Source: Cyanodermella asteris
Taxonomy: Eukaryota; Ascomycota; Lecanoromycetes; Ostropales; Stictidaceae
Assembly: GCA_900618795.1 (NCBI GenBank)
Contig: UYJD01000006.1
Coordinates: 970,038 to 1,034,037, forward strand
DNA length: 64,000 nucleotides
Reading direction: 5' to 3'
Shown here: in pieces, positions 37,720 to 49,295 of the stretch
How positions within the stretch are numbered: the first letter of the stretch is position 1
How the letters are laid out: every line of letters begins with the position of its first letter
Notes under the pieces: generated by a model
Databases searched by the model: none
Told to the model about the DNA's origin: nothing
Seen by the model: only the letters and a program-made list of their open reading frames with translations
Made by a program: the position numbers and the translations under genes

Positions 37720-39609
37720 CTTGACGGGGACTCAACGAGCAGATTGGGAACGAATTCAAAGGAGAAGAAAATAAGGTCGACAACAGACAAGGGAGAGGAT
37801 GCATGCACGGTACAGCCCTATATAGACACTTGGATGGCCATGCCGCGGTCAGAGCACGCGAGCATCGAGATAACCAGCTTCCAGATGGGGCTATCAACAG
37901 CTTGTCGCCGCACGCTAGGGTGGATCCAGACTTTACGATCAGGTACAATATCAGATGGGCAGTTTGAATCTGAGTGTGTCTGAGAGCAATCGTCTCTCTC
38001 CTAACCGCGCCGCATCCTGTGAGACTGTAAAGAGCAGGAGATAAGCCAGCCAAGAAGTAGAGAGTGTGGACGGCCGTCTTCTCGAAGGCGAGCAGCCACC
38101 ACTCACAGAGCAATGATAATATGGAGCATTCGGAGGGATCAGGGAAATGGGATCTCACAATCAGTGAAAGCCTGCAAGCCAAGATGAGCCAAGATGACCC
38201 CCGCAGCCGTCGTTGATTGCAGCAGGCTTGGCTGGTCGGCACACCTAACGGTCCTTGGGAGATATCGACGCAAGCCATGGTCCAGACGCGAACAGCGTCA
38301 GACGAAGATAGATCAGAATCTCTGGTGAAAGGCTGACTTGATGTGCAAAGGCTGCTCGGCGGCAGAGGTTGGAAAGCCCAAAACGCCACCAGACCGCTCA
38401 TAGCTGCCGTTTTCTCAACGTCGACGTTGCCAGAGCCGTGGAGTATTCGAAGCGACCGGGGACAGTCCATTCCAAGAGGAAACGACACCAAGGGCATGAT
38501 CGCTGCGAAAGCTCAAATTGACGTCCACAAACGATGACTGGAGATGGACATGAAAATGTGAGATAATGAGTGCGAAACGTACCATGACCCTCGAACGATC
38601 TCCAGCTAGCAATCGGCGACACTAGCTCAACCACATTGCTGGAAAGTCCTGACAACACTGCAATGCCCTGTATGTACGATGGCCGAAGCGTCGTCGTGTT
38701 AGCGCTTTGGCGCACTGCACGCGAGCACCTCCTACCGCTTGGTACCGCGGCTGGATAGTATAGGGAGAGGCAGTGCTCGTATCATCACGCTGCGCCACGA
38801 GGTGGAAGTAGCTGATCTAACCCAAGAGAGAAATCTCCGAGAAGACAAATGCTTCTAGCGAAAAAATCATTGGCAACGGTCAAGCTTGGGTTGGCATTTT
38901 GAGGTGGAGTCGACGGCATGGCGAAGTCTTGGAAAAGTCTTGGAAAGCAGGAAGATGGTGGTGCAAAATTGTCTTCGTACGGCGTGCGACCCGTTCGGGA
39001 TTAGTTTCCTCTGCGCAAGTACCGGCCAGATCCCGGTGCCCTCCCATCGTTTATTCCTTCTCGTCAGCTGTTCATTCTCTCGTATCTCAGGGCCGGCTAC
39101 GCTGATTGCATTATCACATGTACGGCAAGAAGAGCCTACGTACGGGTCGCGAAGGGCCCTCGCGTTCATGGTCCGTGGCCAGATCTCTGAGCCTAATTGA
39201 AGACATGAGCGACGGTAAATGTCACACTGACATCACGATTTCAAAGTTATACCTGACGTTCGATCCGGTCATTGAAGCTATTATTATAGAAAAATCTGAT
39301 CTGATTACCCTGCTCCTCAGACAAAGTAAGACTGAGAAAGAGGTCATCCGCCGTATCCTCAATTGCAAGGACTCAAGCAGACCAAGCCTGAAAATCGAAG
39401 GGACTACCCAACGGCCACTTGGGATCAGGACCACCCTGCCGGCTCCTTCAGACCAATCCCAGCATCTTCAATACAGGATCATGCATGCACTGCTCAGTCT
39501 TTCTTACAAGCCATTTCACGGATCGCGTCTCTTCCCGATACACTATCCAATGCTCCAAGCCGCACTATAGTGTATCTCTCAATCATGATGGATCCTTGCA
39601 TCGCTGTAC
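37720..39609. other. 1.9-kb intergenic region upstream of PTR2
   Basis: Holds the PTR2 promoter (minus strand) and the 3' flank of the polymerase gene. Frames here (up to 266 codons on the minus strand, 37697-38497) are Leu/Ser/Cys-rich without any domain and overlap the PTR2 leader, so I do not call them genes. Confidence 0.5.
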
Positions 39610-42600
39610 TCACCTAACATTTCGATCCCAAGGCTCTTTGTATGGTACCTCCAGAGCCTCGAAGATCTTCCTCTCATCCCGGCCTTCTACCAACGTGCCG
39701 ACATTCAACTTCTCCCGATTCGGACCCCGGTGTACGTCCTTGTATAGTCCCTTCTCATTCAGCCTCATTCCCTTCTTGCTGGCCAACAGTCGAATGCTTC
39801 GGTTGAAGATGTCATCGCCTGTAAAGTAAATGAAAGCTGCTCCACGCTGCTCGTATGGAACCGTGAGGAAGTCGACGCGTCGCCATATCTCGCCGAACTT
39901 TCCAGGAACTATCGCCGCTCCCATCCATTTCGAGCCTCCCGCAGAAGGTTCTGACAGCGTTGCTTGGATGTAGTTTTGCGCCTTCAGCTGAGGGACAAGC
40001 TGCTTATATACTAGTTCGTACAGGCTGTCCTTGCTGATATTATCCTTTGTGGGAGTGATCAGAATGTCGATGTCGCCACACGTCTCGGCGCGGCGCCTGT
40101 AGGATCCCACGATTGTCATTTCGAGCTGATCAGATATCTCTCCGAGCGCCTTCCGTACCAGACCCTCGTGTTGTTCGACTTCTTGGCGACCGATCCTCGA
40201 GTTGAAATCTTCGTAGTGCTCCAGGCCGACTTGCTGATTGTGAGTCAGCTTTGCTTTCGTGCGCAAATCGTCAAGCGTACGGAAGCCGGCTTTCATCCAC
40301 TTGCCGGCTTGGCTCCGGCCTACGTCGTAAATGCGGACGAAGTCTTGTAAGATCTTGCTGTCTTGATCATTTCTGGTATACTGAAGCCATGCAAGATCTC
40401 CGAATTCCAATATCTCGCCAATCTTCTGCGCCAAACTTTCGCCGACATTGGGGACTTTTCGGGCTTGCTCTTCGCTTGTGAGCTGATATGGCAGCTTCCT
40501 GATAGTGTTCAGAGCTTTGCGATACGCCATCGCTCTCCATTGATCGTTCTGTTGCTCCCGCAAAGCAAGCATGTCTTCCAGCTTCTCAATGAGCAGAGCA
40601 TTAGGATCAGCTTCAGAGCCGTCAGGTTTGCTAGGCTGCATACACGCAAATGTGCTGAAATCAACTTGGTTGGACCTATCTCTAGGTCTTCTAGATGACC
40701 GATCTTCGTCGTTGTCCTGGAGTTCGACGTCATCGTCTGGGTTCCCCTGCTCAGTACCTTTAGCTTCCCTAATCGCTTCCTCCAACGAATTCATCTGAGC
40801 TTCTGAGCTTGATGATGTCTTCCTGTCGTCTTCATCGTCATCCGTCAAGTGTCGAACCCTTCCACGAATGCCCCATTGCTCATCTTTCCTATCGAGAGCG
40901 TGTTGATAACGGGTTTTGAGTCCAGAATCGAAATCCCATGGTGTACGCTTTGCCTTGGGAACGAGATTCATTTTCTTTGTCAGCCCTTTTGGCGGAGTTT
41001 GTTGTCTCGTGCGCTTGGCCGGCTTTATCTGGGGCGAGGCTTGACGAGAAGTTCGTGGCGGCTCCTGGGTATCAGTCGTCAGTTGAGTTTGCGAAGGTTG
41101 GCTGTCTTGTATCTCGGTCGGCAGCTCGTCAGACCCTTGGTTCTCCCCTGGACCAAAATGACGAGCGAAATCAGCATCCAACATTTCGGGGTCTTCCGCT
41201 GCTTGCATCCGATCTTGTTCCCTCTGACGAGCTCGCGCTTGCAATGCTTCATGGTGGCCAGGAACCGGATAATGTTCCTCCTTCTCCCGTTTGCGTCTGA
41301 TGATAGACTCGTAGTGGAATTCGACCATGACTAGAGAGACGTCCGGATGTGGGTGCTGTCCTAGAGCCTGGACAAGTCTTTCGTAATCCCAAATGTTTTT
41401 ATTGTTTCCGTGCTGGTCATCACAAATGATGTGTGTTACGTCGGGAGTTAACTCAAGCACAACCTGTGCGCCACGATCACGGGCATTCTGTGCTCTGGTC
41501 CTTCTTGGTAGAGCCTTGACAAACCAAGACTCCATGGGCAAAAAGAGGAAGACGAGGCCCTCATATATCTTTGGAGCGTTTGGTTTGGGCTTAGGATCAT
41601 TGGACTTTTTCTTTTTCAGACTTGGCCCTCGCTTCACCTCATCTTTGGCGCTGGGCTGGCTCACTAGAGCTTTTGTCTTTGAGCTCTGCTTGCGGCGCTT
41701 GGCTGTGGATTCGGAGCCAGACTCATTATTAGAGCTTTCGCCAGCTTTGGCCATGCCGGTGGTCCCACGTCTTTTGAGCCGAGCAGACCCTGATGTCGGT
41801 GGCCTTGTCTTTCGAACAGGCGCAGTCTGGGATCTGGACAGAGGAGGCGCCTTTCGCTTTGGCTCATCGTTCTGTAATTTCTGGGCTTAAGATTGTTCGT
41901 CCACCAAGCTGCCCTTCTCTTCATCGACCTCTATAGGCTGAGACTCGGTGCCTACAGTCGCGGCCAGCTTGCTCGTCGTGCACTTCGCTTTCAGAGGCTC
42001 GTTCCTCACAGCGCTGGCGGTAGCTGTCGCAGGCTTAAGTGGCGACGATTGGGCCTTAGCTGAAGTCTGATCGGCGTCGTCAACGATGCCACTATACTTT
42101 CCAGGCTTCAATAGGTGGTATTGCGGTTGGTCCTTATTGCTCACAGCTTGTTTGGCCTTTTTGCGTGCAGCTTGAGGCGTGTCAGGCATGAAACCGAAAA
42201 TGCCCCAATCGTCCGAACTTTTCGAAGCGGCAGACTCAGGCACCAGTTTCACTTGACGACGTCCGTCTTTCTGGCGCGGTCCTTGTGGTGTCCGTAGAGT
42301 TTGACTAGGAGGACCGCCTAATATTGGTTCTTCTGCGATTCGTTGCTGGAGCCGTGGCGACCGCCGCGGGGTCAATCGCGTATACTGTGATGGATCCTGC
42401 TTCTCAGGCGTTGCATCTCTTTGGCTTTGTTCTCCAACAGTCTGAGGTCTGTGAAGCTCCTCCTTCGTCTCGCTCGCTTCTGCGATCGGTCCTCTTACGC
42501 GATCGGCGGGACGTAACAGCTCCTTTTGTGATTGACCGCTCTGGTTAGCACTGCCGTCCTTGACAACAGAGACCTCGGGCAAGAGACCGGCCTCCTTCCG

Positions 42601-42990
42601 TCCCGAACCGTCCACGCTCGAACTGGTCTCTGCTGCTGTAGGCTCCTGAGTACCATTTCCTGTTGTCGCACCAACTTGCAAAGACGCTGAGGGTGTTCTG
42701 GCTGCATCGCTGCTTCGTGGTGGCATGAGCGCCTTGGTCAAAGATTCCTCGAATTTAGCATACTGTGCAGGAGCAGCGAACTCTTTGAGTCGCCGAAATG
42801 CTTCTGCTCCACGCTCGAGTGTCCTCCTTGACTCAGAAGATATAGACTCGGCTTCGCGTATATATTTCAGTGTCATAGAGCAGGCATCCTCGCCTTTGGG
42901 CGTGTCGTCGTCATCCTCTTCGTCCTCGAGCAACTCCTGGCTCTTCCAAAACTCGGCTAAATCCATACCTTGATTGACAGAAGAGGGCAA
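39610..42990 (-). CDS. Family X DNA polymerase (Pol lambda/Pol4-like) with BRCT domain and long N-terminal extension
   Basis: Gap-filling repair polymerase for base excision and end joining, nuclear. The uninterrupted core (41754-39610, 714 codons) has a basic N-terminus, a BRCT domain at about 62-155, the 8-kDa helix-hairpin-helix region near [15 protein letters not shown]-type sequence, and the catalytic domain. That domain includes [16 protein letters not shown] at 550-565 (metal ligands in GDID), the third Asp in RRVDF (629), and the YFTG steric-gate motif near 644. Upstream, in exactly the same frame, lies a 367-codon stretch (42990-41887, starting near [21 protein letters not shown]) separated only by one TAA. 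A 75-nt GT-AG segment (41955-41881) would remove that stop in frame and fuse both parts into about 1050 aa. The core is certain; whether the extension belongs to it or is a separate gene is unproven. Confidence 0.8.
41881..41955 (-). other. Candidate 75-nt in-frame intron in the polymerase gene
   Basis: A GTAGGC donor and CCCAG acceptor bracket the only stop codon (41889-41887) between the extension and the core frame. The length is a multiple of three, so splicing yields a continuous frame. The donor is weak and no clean branch site is visible. Confidence 0.4.
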
Positions 42991-43354
42991 TTGCGCCAGT
43001 GTCTACGTATCCGGACATCACCAACGAACAAAGGAGAGACATTATATAGCAATAGAGCTATGGGAGTGGCCGGCTACGAGTGGCTACCTTGGTGAAAGAA
43101 AACCACAAGTGTATCTGTGGGACGCATCGAGAACCGCCGCAAGCGGTAGTCTGTATACCTACCGTATGAAGGGGCAATGTGGCGGCATGTGGCTCACTTC
43201 GTGCTTTGAGTGTGCAGGTGGAAACCCGACTGCTTGCCGCTCTTGGCCCGCTAAGAACAAGCGCGACATGCAAGCAACCTTATTTTCCATGCCAAGCTTT
43301 GCTGGAGTTGTCTTTCGTCAACAAAGCCATTCGGCTTGGATCCTCAACCCAAGA
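42991..43354. promoter_or_regulatory. Shared divergent promoter of the polymerase gene and ATP10
   Basis: About 360 bp lie between the two start codons, which point away from each other. If longer ATP10 starts (43267 or 43288) were used, the shared region would shrink to under 300 bp. No specific site recognised. Confidence 0.5.
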
Positions 43355-44443
43355 ATGGCTGGCCCTGTCTATTGTCAGCCGGCTTATGGCTTGCTGTATC
43401 AGCTCCAACGACAGTGTCGCTTGAGCCGGCAATTACTATTTACATATCGTTACGCATCGACGCAAGCTCCATCCAAATCAAAGCCGAAAGCCCAGACCAA
43501 GACCAACCCTCAATCTCCCGGCCAAACTACTTCAAAATCCCTTCCCGCATATTCGCCACTGAAAGAGAAGGAGGAACCAGAAGGAGATGCATCAGGTCTA
43601 CCACCAGACTTGTCGAAGGAAAAGAAGTTCGAACCCGTGCCTCTCGATAAACCGCTGGGTGTCGTGGATCCTCCAGAACCAGGAGAGAACAGCGGTATAG
43701 ACACACGCACACGGCGGCAACGACGCGATGATTTTGTCAACTATGAAAAGCACATACAGCGACGGAAGGTCTTGATGAAGCAAGCGTCGCGTCCTTATTA
43801 CCGCGACTGGAAGAACCTACAGCATGCCAAGGGCAAGGTGTGGATAGCGCCTGAGAGACTCTTCCGCGCAGACAAGGCGGGCTATTTCCCCAACCTTATG
43901 GGAAAGACATTGGAGACGCCACATGACGACCGGGATACCACCGACCAGTTTGCGGACAGTGTCAGTGTGGTCAGCCTGTATAGCGGACTTTGGGCACAGC
44001 AGCAGGCGGAGACCTTCACGAAAGGCAACTTGGAGCTGGAGCAAATGCTGAAAGCAGGACTGGCAGGAAAGACCCCTTTCCAGCGGGTGGTAATTAATGT
44101 GGAGCAGAATGTCCTAAGATCCTGGCTGGTCCGGCTCTTCATGGGCAATTTAAAGCGTCAACATGCACCAGAAGATCACGAGCGGTATTTCCTGATTCGC
44201 AGAGGTCTCTCCGGCGAGCTGCGCGAAGCAATTGGCATGCTGAACGCGACGGTTGGATACACCTATCTCATCGACCACGAATGTAGGATCCGCTGGGCAG
44301 CGAGCGCGGAAGCATCGCCGGAAGAGAAGGCCAGTCTGAATCGTGGCGCGGTGAGGCTCTTACAGGAGTACCACGAAACTCTGGGGGAACAGCACTGGGA
44401 AGATAACGGCTTTGACAAAACTGCGCTCCCAGAGCGACTGTGA
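43355..44443 (+). CDS. ATP10: Mitochondrial ATP synthase assembly factor Atp10
   Basis: Chaperone for F0 subunit 6 (Atp6) in the mitochondrial inner membrane. From the Met at 43355 the product is 362 aa. It starts with an Arg-rich, acid-free presequence ([20 protein letters not shown]), then a Pro/Lys-rich linker, then the ATP10 domain: NLMGKTLE, the TVSVVSL-like strand ([17 protein letters not shown]), [15 protein letters not shown], and the closing [20 protein letters not shown], which is the family hallmark. The frame stays open upstream to 42974, but that would overlap the divergent polymerase gene. Mets at 43267 and 43288 are possible alternatives. Convergent with GOS1, 116 bp apart. Confidence 0.92.
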   Translation: MAGPVYCQPAYGLLYQLQRQCRLSRQLLFTYRYASTQAPSKSKPKAQTKTNPQSPGQTTSKSLPAYSPLKEKEEPEGDASGLPPDLSKEKKFEPVPLDKPLGVVDPPEPGENSGIDTRTRRQRRDDFVNYEKHIQRRKVLMKQASRPYYRDWKNLQHAKGKVWIAPERLFRADKAGYFPNLMGKTLETPHDDRDTTDQFADSVSVVSLYSGLWAQQQAETFTKGNLELEQMLKAGLAGKTPFQRVVINVEQNVLRSWLVRLFMGNLKRQHAPEDHERYFLIRRGLSGELREAIGMLNATVGYTYLIDHECRIRWAASAEASPEEKASLNRGAVRLLQEYHETLGEQHWEDNGFDKTALPERL

Positions 44444-44559
44444 AACCTGTACTTTATAGAATGCTTTGTATAGTGTACAATGATACCCCTCTCGCAACTG
44501 ATTGCAAGGTTTCCGCTCCAAACGCCATGCATGTTAATTGAAACGCTCATTCGTGAACA

Positions 44560-45279
44560 TCATGACAGAAAGAAGAAGAACAAGAAGCAGGCAGCAATGA
44601 AGCCGCCAAGAATGACACCGTCTCTTCTTCTTTTCGAACCGATCTTGCCCATGAGGTTGTTCAGTCCGGGAATCATGCTTGTTGCTTGTGTCACACGCCG
44701 ATTGATATTGGCCAAAGTCTCTCTTTGCAAGCCAAAATTCTCGTTGATCGCGTACGCTTGGCTCAGAACGCCGTCCACTGTATTGTGGCTTCGGTCGAGC
44801 CGCGCCCTTTCGTCCAGCATGTACTCGGCCTCCGCTTCTGCACTCTGTGCTCGGTATGCGCTAATGTCGTTCCGGACATTTGACAATAGGTTTGCCCGAT
44901 TCCGGGCATCTTGTATCGCCTGTCTTATCCTCTGGAGCTCTTTCGTGTGCTCTGCCACTATCTCTCTATGCCGTGCAAGGTTGTTTTGTTTCAATGCAGA
45001 GGCCGTCAACGCTGGATCAGAATCAAGGAGCCGAGCCAACTGGGATATGAGGCCTTCACGGCGCTCGAGGAGGTCTTCGATTTGTGTAGATGTGTTGTTC
45101 TCTTCTTCCGAGGGTTTCTGAGTTATCGCAGATGTTGTACTAAATTGGGAGTATGTGTGGAATAGTGTTTCTGTCTGCTCAGATTAGCATATACAGATGT
45201 TGGCACGAGAGTATATGTGTACCTGTTGTTCCAGCGCGCGAGCTTGCTGTCGCAATTGCGGCCACCCTGCGCCCGACAT
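44560..45279 (-). CDS. GOS1: Golgi v-SNARE Gos1 (GOSR1/GS28 family), 2 exons
   Basis: Qb-SNARE for intra-Golgi and ER-Golgi transport. Exon 1 is only 57 nt (45279-45223, MSGAGWPQLRQQARALEQQ). Exon 2 is 45174-44560. The 48-nt intron keeps phase 0 and the product is 223 aa, the family length. Visible: an N-terminal regulatory helix region (TETLFHTYSQF), the SNARE helix around LQRETLANINRRVTQATSMIPGLNNLMGKI, a basic KRRR stop, and a C-terminal tail anchor (GGFIAACFLFFFFLS). It sits head to head with RPL35, with 349 bp between start codons, and tail to tail with ATP10. Confidence 0.94.
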
Positions 45280-45628
45280 CGCGGAGAGCGTCAGAGTAGA
45301 ATGTCTCAAGTCTCGTCTAGAAAATGCAAGTATGCAGCAGTAAGTTGCCGTCAGGATTTCAGTAGCTACCTAGGTAGTGTTGAGCATGCCTGCGGCTTGA
45401 TACTGGACAGTTCCAAGGGTCGCGCTGGTCGGCATCATCGGCGGCTCAAACGGAGCTTGAGGCCGAAACACCGGTGTTGAGCTCCGATACCCAAGTTTCG
45501 CCGGCTCCGCTCATTGAACTCTTGGCATGGAGAGTCTCGCTAAACCCTAGCCGTCGCACATCTTCAAAGTTGGAACCGCGATATCGACGAGACGACAAGG
45601 ACTATTCGCGCCCAACACAACAGCCACA
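45280..45628. promoter_or_regulatory. Divergent promoter of GOS1 and RPL35
   Basis: Contains TAAACCCTAGCC at about 45541-45552, close to the telobox-like AAACCCTA motif that I recall from fungal ribosomal-protein promoters. The RPL6 promoter has a related CCCTAGC on its minus strand. Confidence 0.45.
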
Positions 45629-46180
45629 ATGGTGAGATATACTCTCAGCATATTGTGTACGATGTCACTGACTTTTGCAGTCCGCCAAAATCCGCACCGG
45701 TCAGCTCTGGACCAAGAACAAGGATGAACTCGCCGAGCAGCTCAAGGAGGCCAAGAGCGAGCTCCTGGCTCTGAGGACGCAGAAAATTGCTGGAGGCAGC
45801 GGCTCCAAGCTCACCAGAATGTAGGTCGACTTGTGCAATATTTGGAGGAAAATGTTGGACGGACCAAGAGTCGGACATATAAAGGGCGTTGAACATTGAT
45901 ACAGTGAAACTCGAAGCGGAAGGGAGTGCTAATGGCTCTATCTAGTCACGATGTCCGCAAGAACATTGCCCGTATCCTCACAGTCATCAACGCCCACCAG
46001 CGACACCAGCTCCGCATATTCTACAAGGGCAAGAAGTACCTTCCCCTCGACCTCCGCGCCAAGCAGACCCGCGCCATCCGCCGCCGATTGTCAAAGGAGG
46101 ATGCCGCTATCGTGACGGAGAAGCAGAAGAAGAAACAGTCGCATTTCCCCGAGCGCAAGTTCGCCGTCAAGGCCGCATAG
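45629..46180 (+). CDS. RPL35: 60S ribosomal protein L35 (uL29), 3 exons
   Basis: Protein of the large subunit at the nascent-chain exit tunnel. Exons 45629-45631 (just the ATG), 45681-45820 and 45946-46180 join in phase and give 125 aa. The product matches the family along its length: [53 protein letters not shown] and the basic C-terminus [12 protein letters not shown]. The intron directly after the start codon and a second one about 50 codons on are a common pattern in ascomycete ribosomal-protein genes. Confidence 0.97.
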
Positions 46181-46840
46181 AGGATTCGCAAGGGGAAAAG
46201 TTTGATGTTTTCCGGGGTTTTCTGGCGCGGTTGAAAGCAATGTGCAAATATTACGGGTTTACGAATGGGATTCTCCGTGGGCATGACTTTTGCTACGGTA
46301 AGCAAGATCAAGATCTATGGCTGAATTCAATATCAGCGAATCAACCAATTTCCAAATCATACTTTCGGGTCACAAACATTGTAAAGCTGTCCAACTCCCG
46401 AACTCGAATGCCCAGCCTGTTCCGTGAAGATCTTGATGACTGTTGACAGAAATTGTCGCGCGGACCGACTACCACCACTCAATTTGATTCAGTGAGTTCG
46501 TTTGTTTGAAGAGTCTGAGGGGTAACAATTGTTACTTGCACACGGAAGTTGACGAGTGATTTTGGCAAGGTTTGAGCTAGCAAGTATGGGCTTCTTTCAT
46601 CGATGAGCTGCTACATCATCCGAGACAGATTGATACCGGATAACTTTTCTTCTCTGTCAAGGTAGGTCAAGGCCGTTGCATCAAGGAAACTTGAGAATGA
46701 CATTTGAGGTGCTATACACGTAAACGGCACGTCTTTCGAAACGGTCTCAATTTGTGCATAACTACACTCCATGCAAAACAAGGCAACTATCATTAAAAGA
46801 GAGCACGGCGTCCGTCTGCGTCATGACAATTATCTGACAT
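46181..46840. other. Intergenic stretch between convergent RPL35 and the rhodopsin-fold gene
   Basis: AT-richer than the surrounding genes and containing the two 3' UTRs. No gene, RNA or repeat seen. Confidence 0.5.
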
Positions 46841-48007
46841 TCAAAAAGGCACACCTGACACGGGCCTGATCACAGCAGCCGGCTGCTTCGGCACAATGAC
46901 AGACATCGGCTTTGGCGGAGGCATCGGTCTGGGCGGAGCACCCATCTCAATAGCTCCCTTGTGCAACATTGCGCCCATGCCATCTTCCTCGTCATTGAGC
47001 CTCCTGAACCCAGATGGGTTTCCGATATCATTGACCGTGATGGCCCTGCGAGTGCCACCATTTCCCCTGGTCTTGTGACCGCTCCCCTTCGTCGACCAGC
47101 TCTGCAGCCACTTGCCGGACAATTTCTGGAAGATCGGCGTCATGACAGGTAGACAGGCGCAGACGATCCCGACGTTGATCTCGATCGTGCTCCAGATCAT
47201 CGGCTGGGTGAAGCCGAATGTGGGGTCGTCCTCGTTAAATGTAGCCAGGCTGCCGAGGCGAATCACGGCCACGATGAGGTCGAAGGCCGCGAGGAGGAAG
47301 ATGCTGAGGATGGCCACTTTTTTCGAGGTTGGCACTTTGAGCTTCCAGATCATCGGTGCTGGCAGGACGAGGATTGCGAGGTCGAGCAGGATATCCGGGA
47401 TGTTGGAGCCCACGAGGAAAGCAGGCAGATTCACGCACTGTGCATGCGCGGCGAGGGCCTTGTTCCAGGCGGCCTCGACGGGAATGCATTGCAGTATCGT
47501 AGTGGTGAAGACTGCAATTCCCCACATGACCGTGAGCGCGATCAAACCGTAGACGAGCTTGCAGAAAGTGCGGTTGGGGTTGAAGAGGCGAAGATAGAGG
47601 CACAGGATGGATAGTTTGATGCTAGCAATGATGGGGGCGTAGATGACCTGTCCAACGTAGACCGATACCAGGAAGGAGGTCATGTTCTTTGGGTCGATCT
47701 GAGAAAGATGGGATCCTGCTCCCAACCCAATGATTATCACGTCGTTCACCATATTGACCATCGAAAGGAGGCCCGCCAGAACTGCGAGCCAATCGTCCCA
47801 GCTGTACCTATTACTCGAGATTCTGCGTGCCACGAACCGAAGTGCAAGCGCTGTCACTGAGATAATTTCGAAGATGATGACAACCGCACGAAGTCGCGGG
47901 GCGATGCTGAGATCGATTTGATGCTGTGATGCGCCAGGCATCGGACTTGTCGAATTGGCACCGCCGTCTTGACTCTGGAAAAACGCTTCTGGTGAGCCGG
48001 AAGCCAT
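46841..48007 (-). CDS. Seven-helix integral membrane protein, fungal rhodopsin-fold (SAT4/PTH11-related) domain
   Basis: Plasma-membrane protein of a large fungal family of unknown or receptor-like function. Single exon, 388 aa. After a short polar N-terminus, seven hydrophobic segments run from about residue 38 to 290. The family hallmark is ALRFVARRISSNRYSWDDWLAVLAG-like sequence around 57-80 (written here only in part: SSNRYSWDDWLAV). The second loop has a conserved Cys pair (LQCIPVEAAWNKAL, AQCVNLPAF). The cytosolic tail is Gly/Pro/Met-rich. No CFEM cysteine domain is present, so it is not a classical PTH11. No retinal Lys position can be assigned. Confidence 0.88.
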   Translation of the reverse strand: MASGSPEAFFQSQDGGANSTSPMPGASQHQIDLSIAPRLRAVVIIFEIISVTALALRFVARRISSNRYSWDDWLAVLAGLLSMVNMVNDVIIIGLGAGSHLSQIDPKNMTSFLVSVYVGQVIYAPIIASIKLSILCLYLRLFNPNRTFCKLVYGLIALTVMWGIAVFTTTILQCIPVEAAWNKALAAHAQCVNLPAFLVGSNIPDILLDLAILVLPAPMIWKLKVPTSKKVAILSIFLLAAFDLIVAVIRLGSLATFNEDDPTFGFTQPMIWSTIEINVGIVCACLPVMTPIFQKLSGKWLQSWSTKGSGHKTRGNGGTRRAITVNDIGNPSGFRRLNDEEDGMGAMLHKGAIEMGAPPRPMPPPKPMSVIVPKQPAAVIRPVSGVPF

Positions 48008-49295
48008 TTTTAACTTGTTATTAAAATGAGAATAAATAAAACTTCGGATCTCAACGAGCGGAAGAATTGAACTTGTAAAAGAAAGACATGCAAAGACAAC
48101 CTTGCAGAAACTCTGTCATTCAAGACAGCATTTTGACTGACAGGAAGCAGCAAAGAAGAAGATGTCAAGGACTAAGCGCCCTATGTAGATAGATGGCGCC
48201 GAACCGTGGGCATAGGAAACATGAAACGTTACAGCGTAGACTGTCTCGAAGGCGGCGTAGGTAAGCTCCGCTCAAAGCGGGTTGAATTCCTGCTTAAAGC
48301 ATGTCGATTGTGTTGGTGGCGCTGGATTGCGATACACGACATGCGCCCCCATGCAAATACTTATTATGTCCCTGTCCGGGCATTTCAAACGCTCGGTTTC
48401 CGCAGCTATGCCAGCTTTGCAACCACCCAAGAACTCGACGCAGGCATGAACTCTTTCAGAAGATGTTGATGGTCAAGCGGCCAGGCACGCGCCATCACGC
48501 GCCTGCGGGACTTGGGTCGCTGATTTGGGGGCGCCCCACAGGGCGAAGCTGTAGAGTATGATTCTTCCATCGTGAATTTTAGGTTTTCTCCACAAGGAAG
48601 GGAACACCATTGACATTCTTCACGGACCCCGGTTCACCAATGACAGAAACTGGCGTGTCACAGTTCCGATCCGACGTGAAGTCCCATTCTCAGGGGTGTC
48701 TTAAAACAAGCCGTTGTGACGCTGCCGCTCATGCGCCTTCTTGTCACCAGCAATCAAGTGACAGCACCATCGCTGATACCCGCTTGCACAAGGGGGGCTA
48801 GCGAGCTTCTCAGGCCAGTCCAGCCCTGTAATGTCCTTTCTAGGGTCGCAGACGGTGTAAGACGTTAATGGATGTCGGAACATCCAACGTTCGGTGCGAG
48901 GGTAGGTCCGCTGGCATGCATGACTAAGCAGCTGATGTGGTAAACTCCATCCATGACTTAGCCCACTCTCACACATTATCGTTCTCGTGCACATTATGTA
49001 GATCAGTGCCAGCAGAAGTGGACCGCAAACAGAGTTATTCCGCGAAAAATCTGTTCCATTGAGCAGCAAGCGTAGCTTCGCGTAAACGCATTACAAACAC
49101 ACCACGTAGTATGTCTAATCATCAACTACAACCCTGAGGATCACGAGGCGACTCAATGCCCATGTTCCCGGACTCGTCCTTCTATATCTCAAGATTGTGA
49201 GATTGATGTTGACGCTGACGTCCAGATTCTATATGACATAAGGGTATCGATAAACAGACTCGTTCGTAAGTCGTTTCAGTCGCGATCGCAATCAT
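48008..49295. other. 1.3-kb intergenic region upstream of the rhodopsin-fold gene
   Basis: Contains that gene's promoter and the 3' flank of verprolin. No supportable gene; the frames are short and domainless. Confidence 0.5.

Noticed and set aside
37697-38497. 266-codon minus-strand frame overlapping the PTR2 start
   Set aside because: It overlaps the first codons of PTR2 in a different frame, is Leu/Ser/Cys-rich and has no domain.
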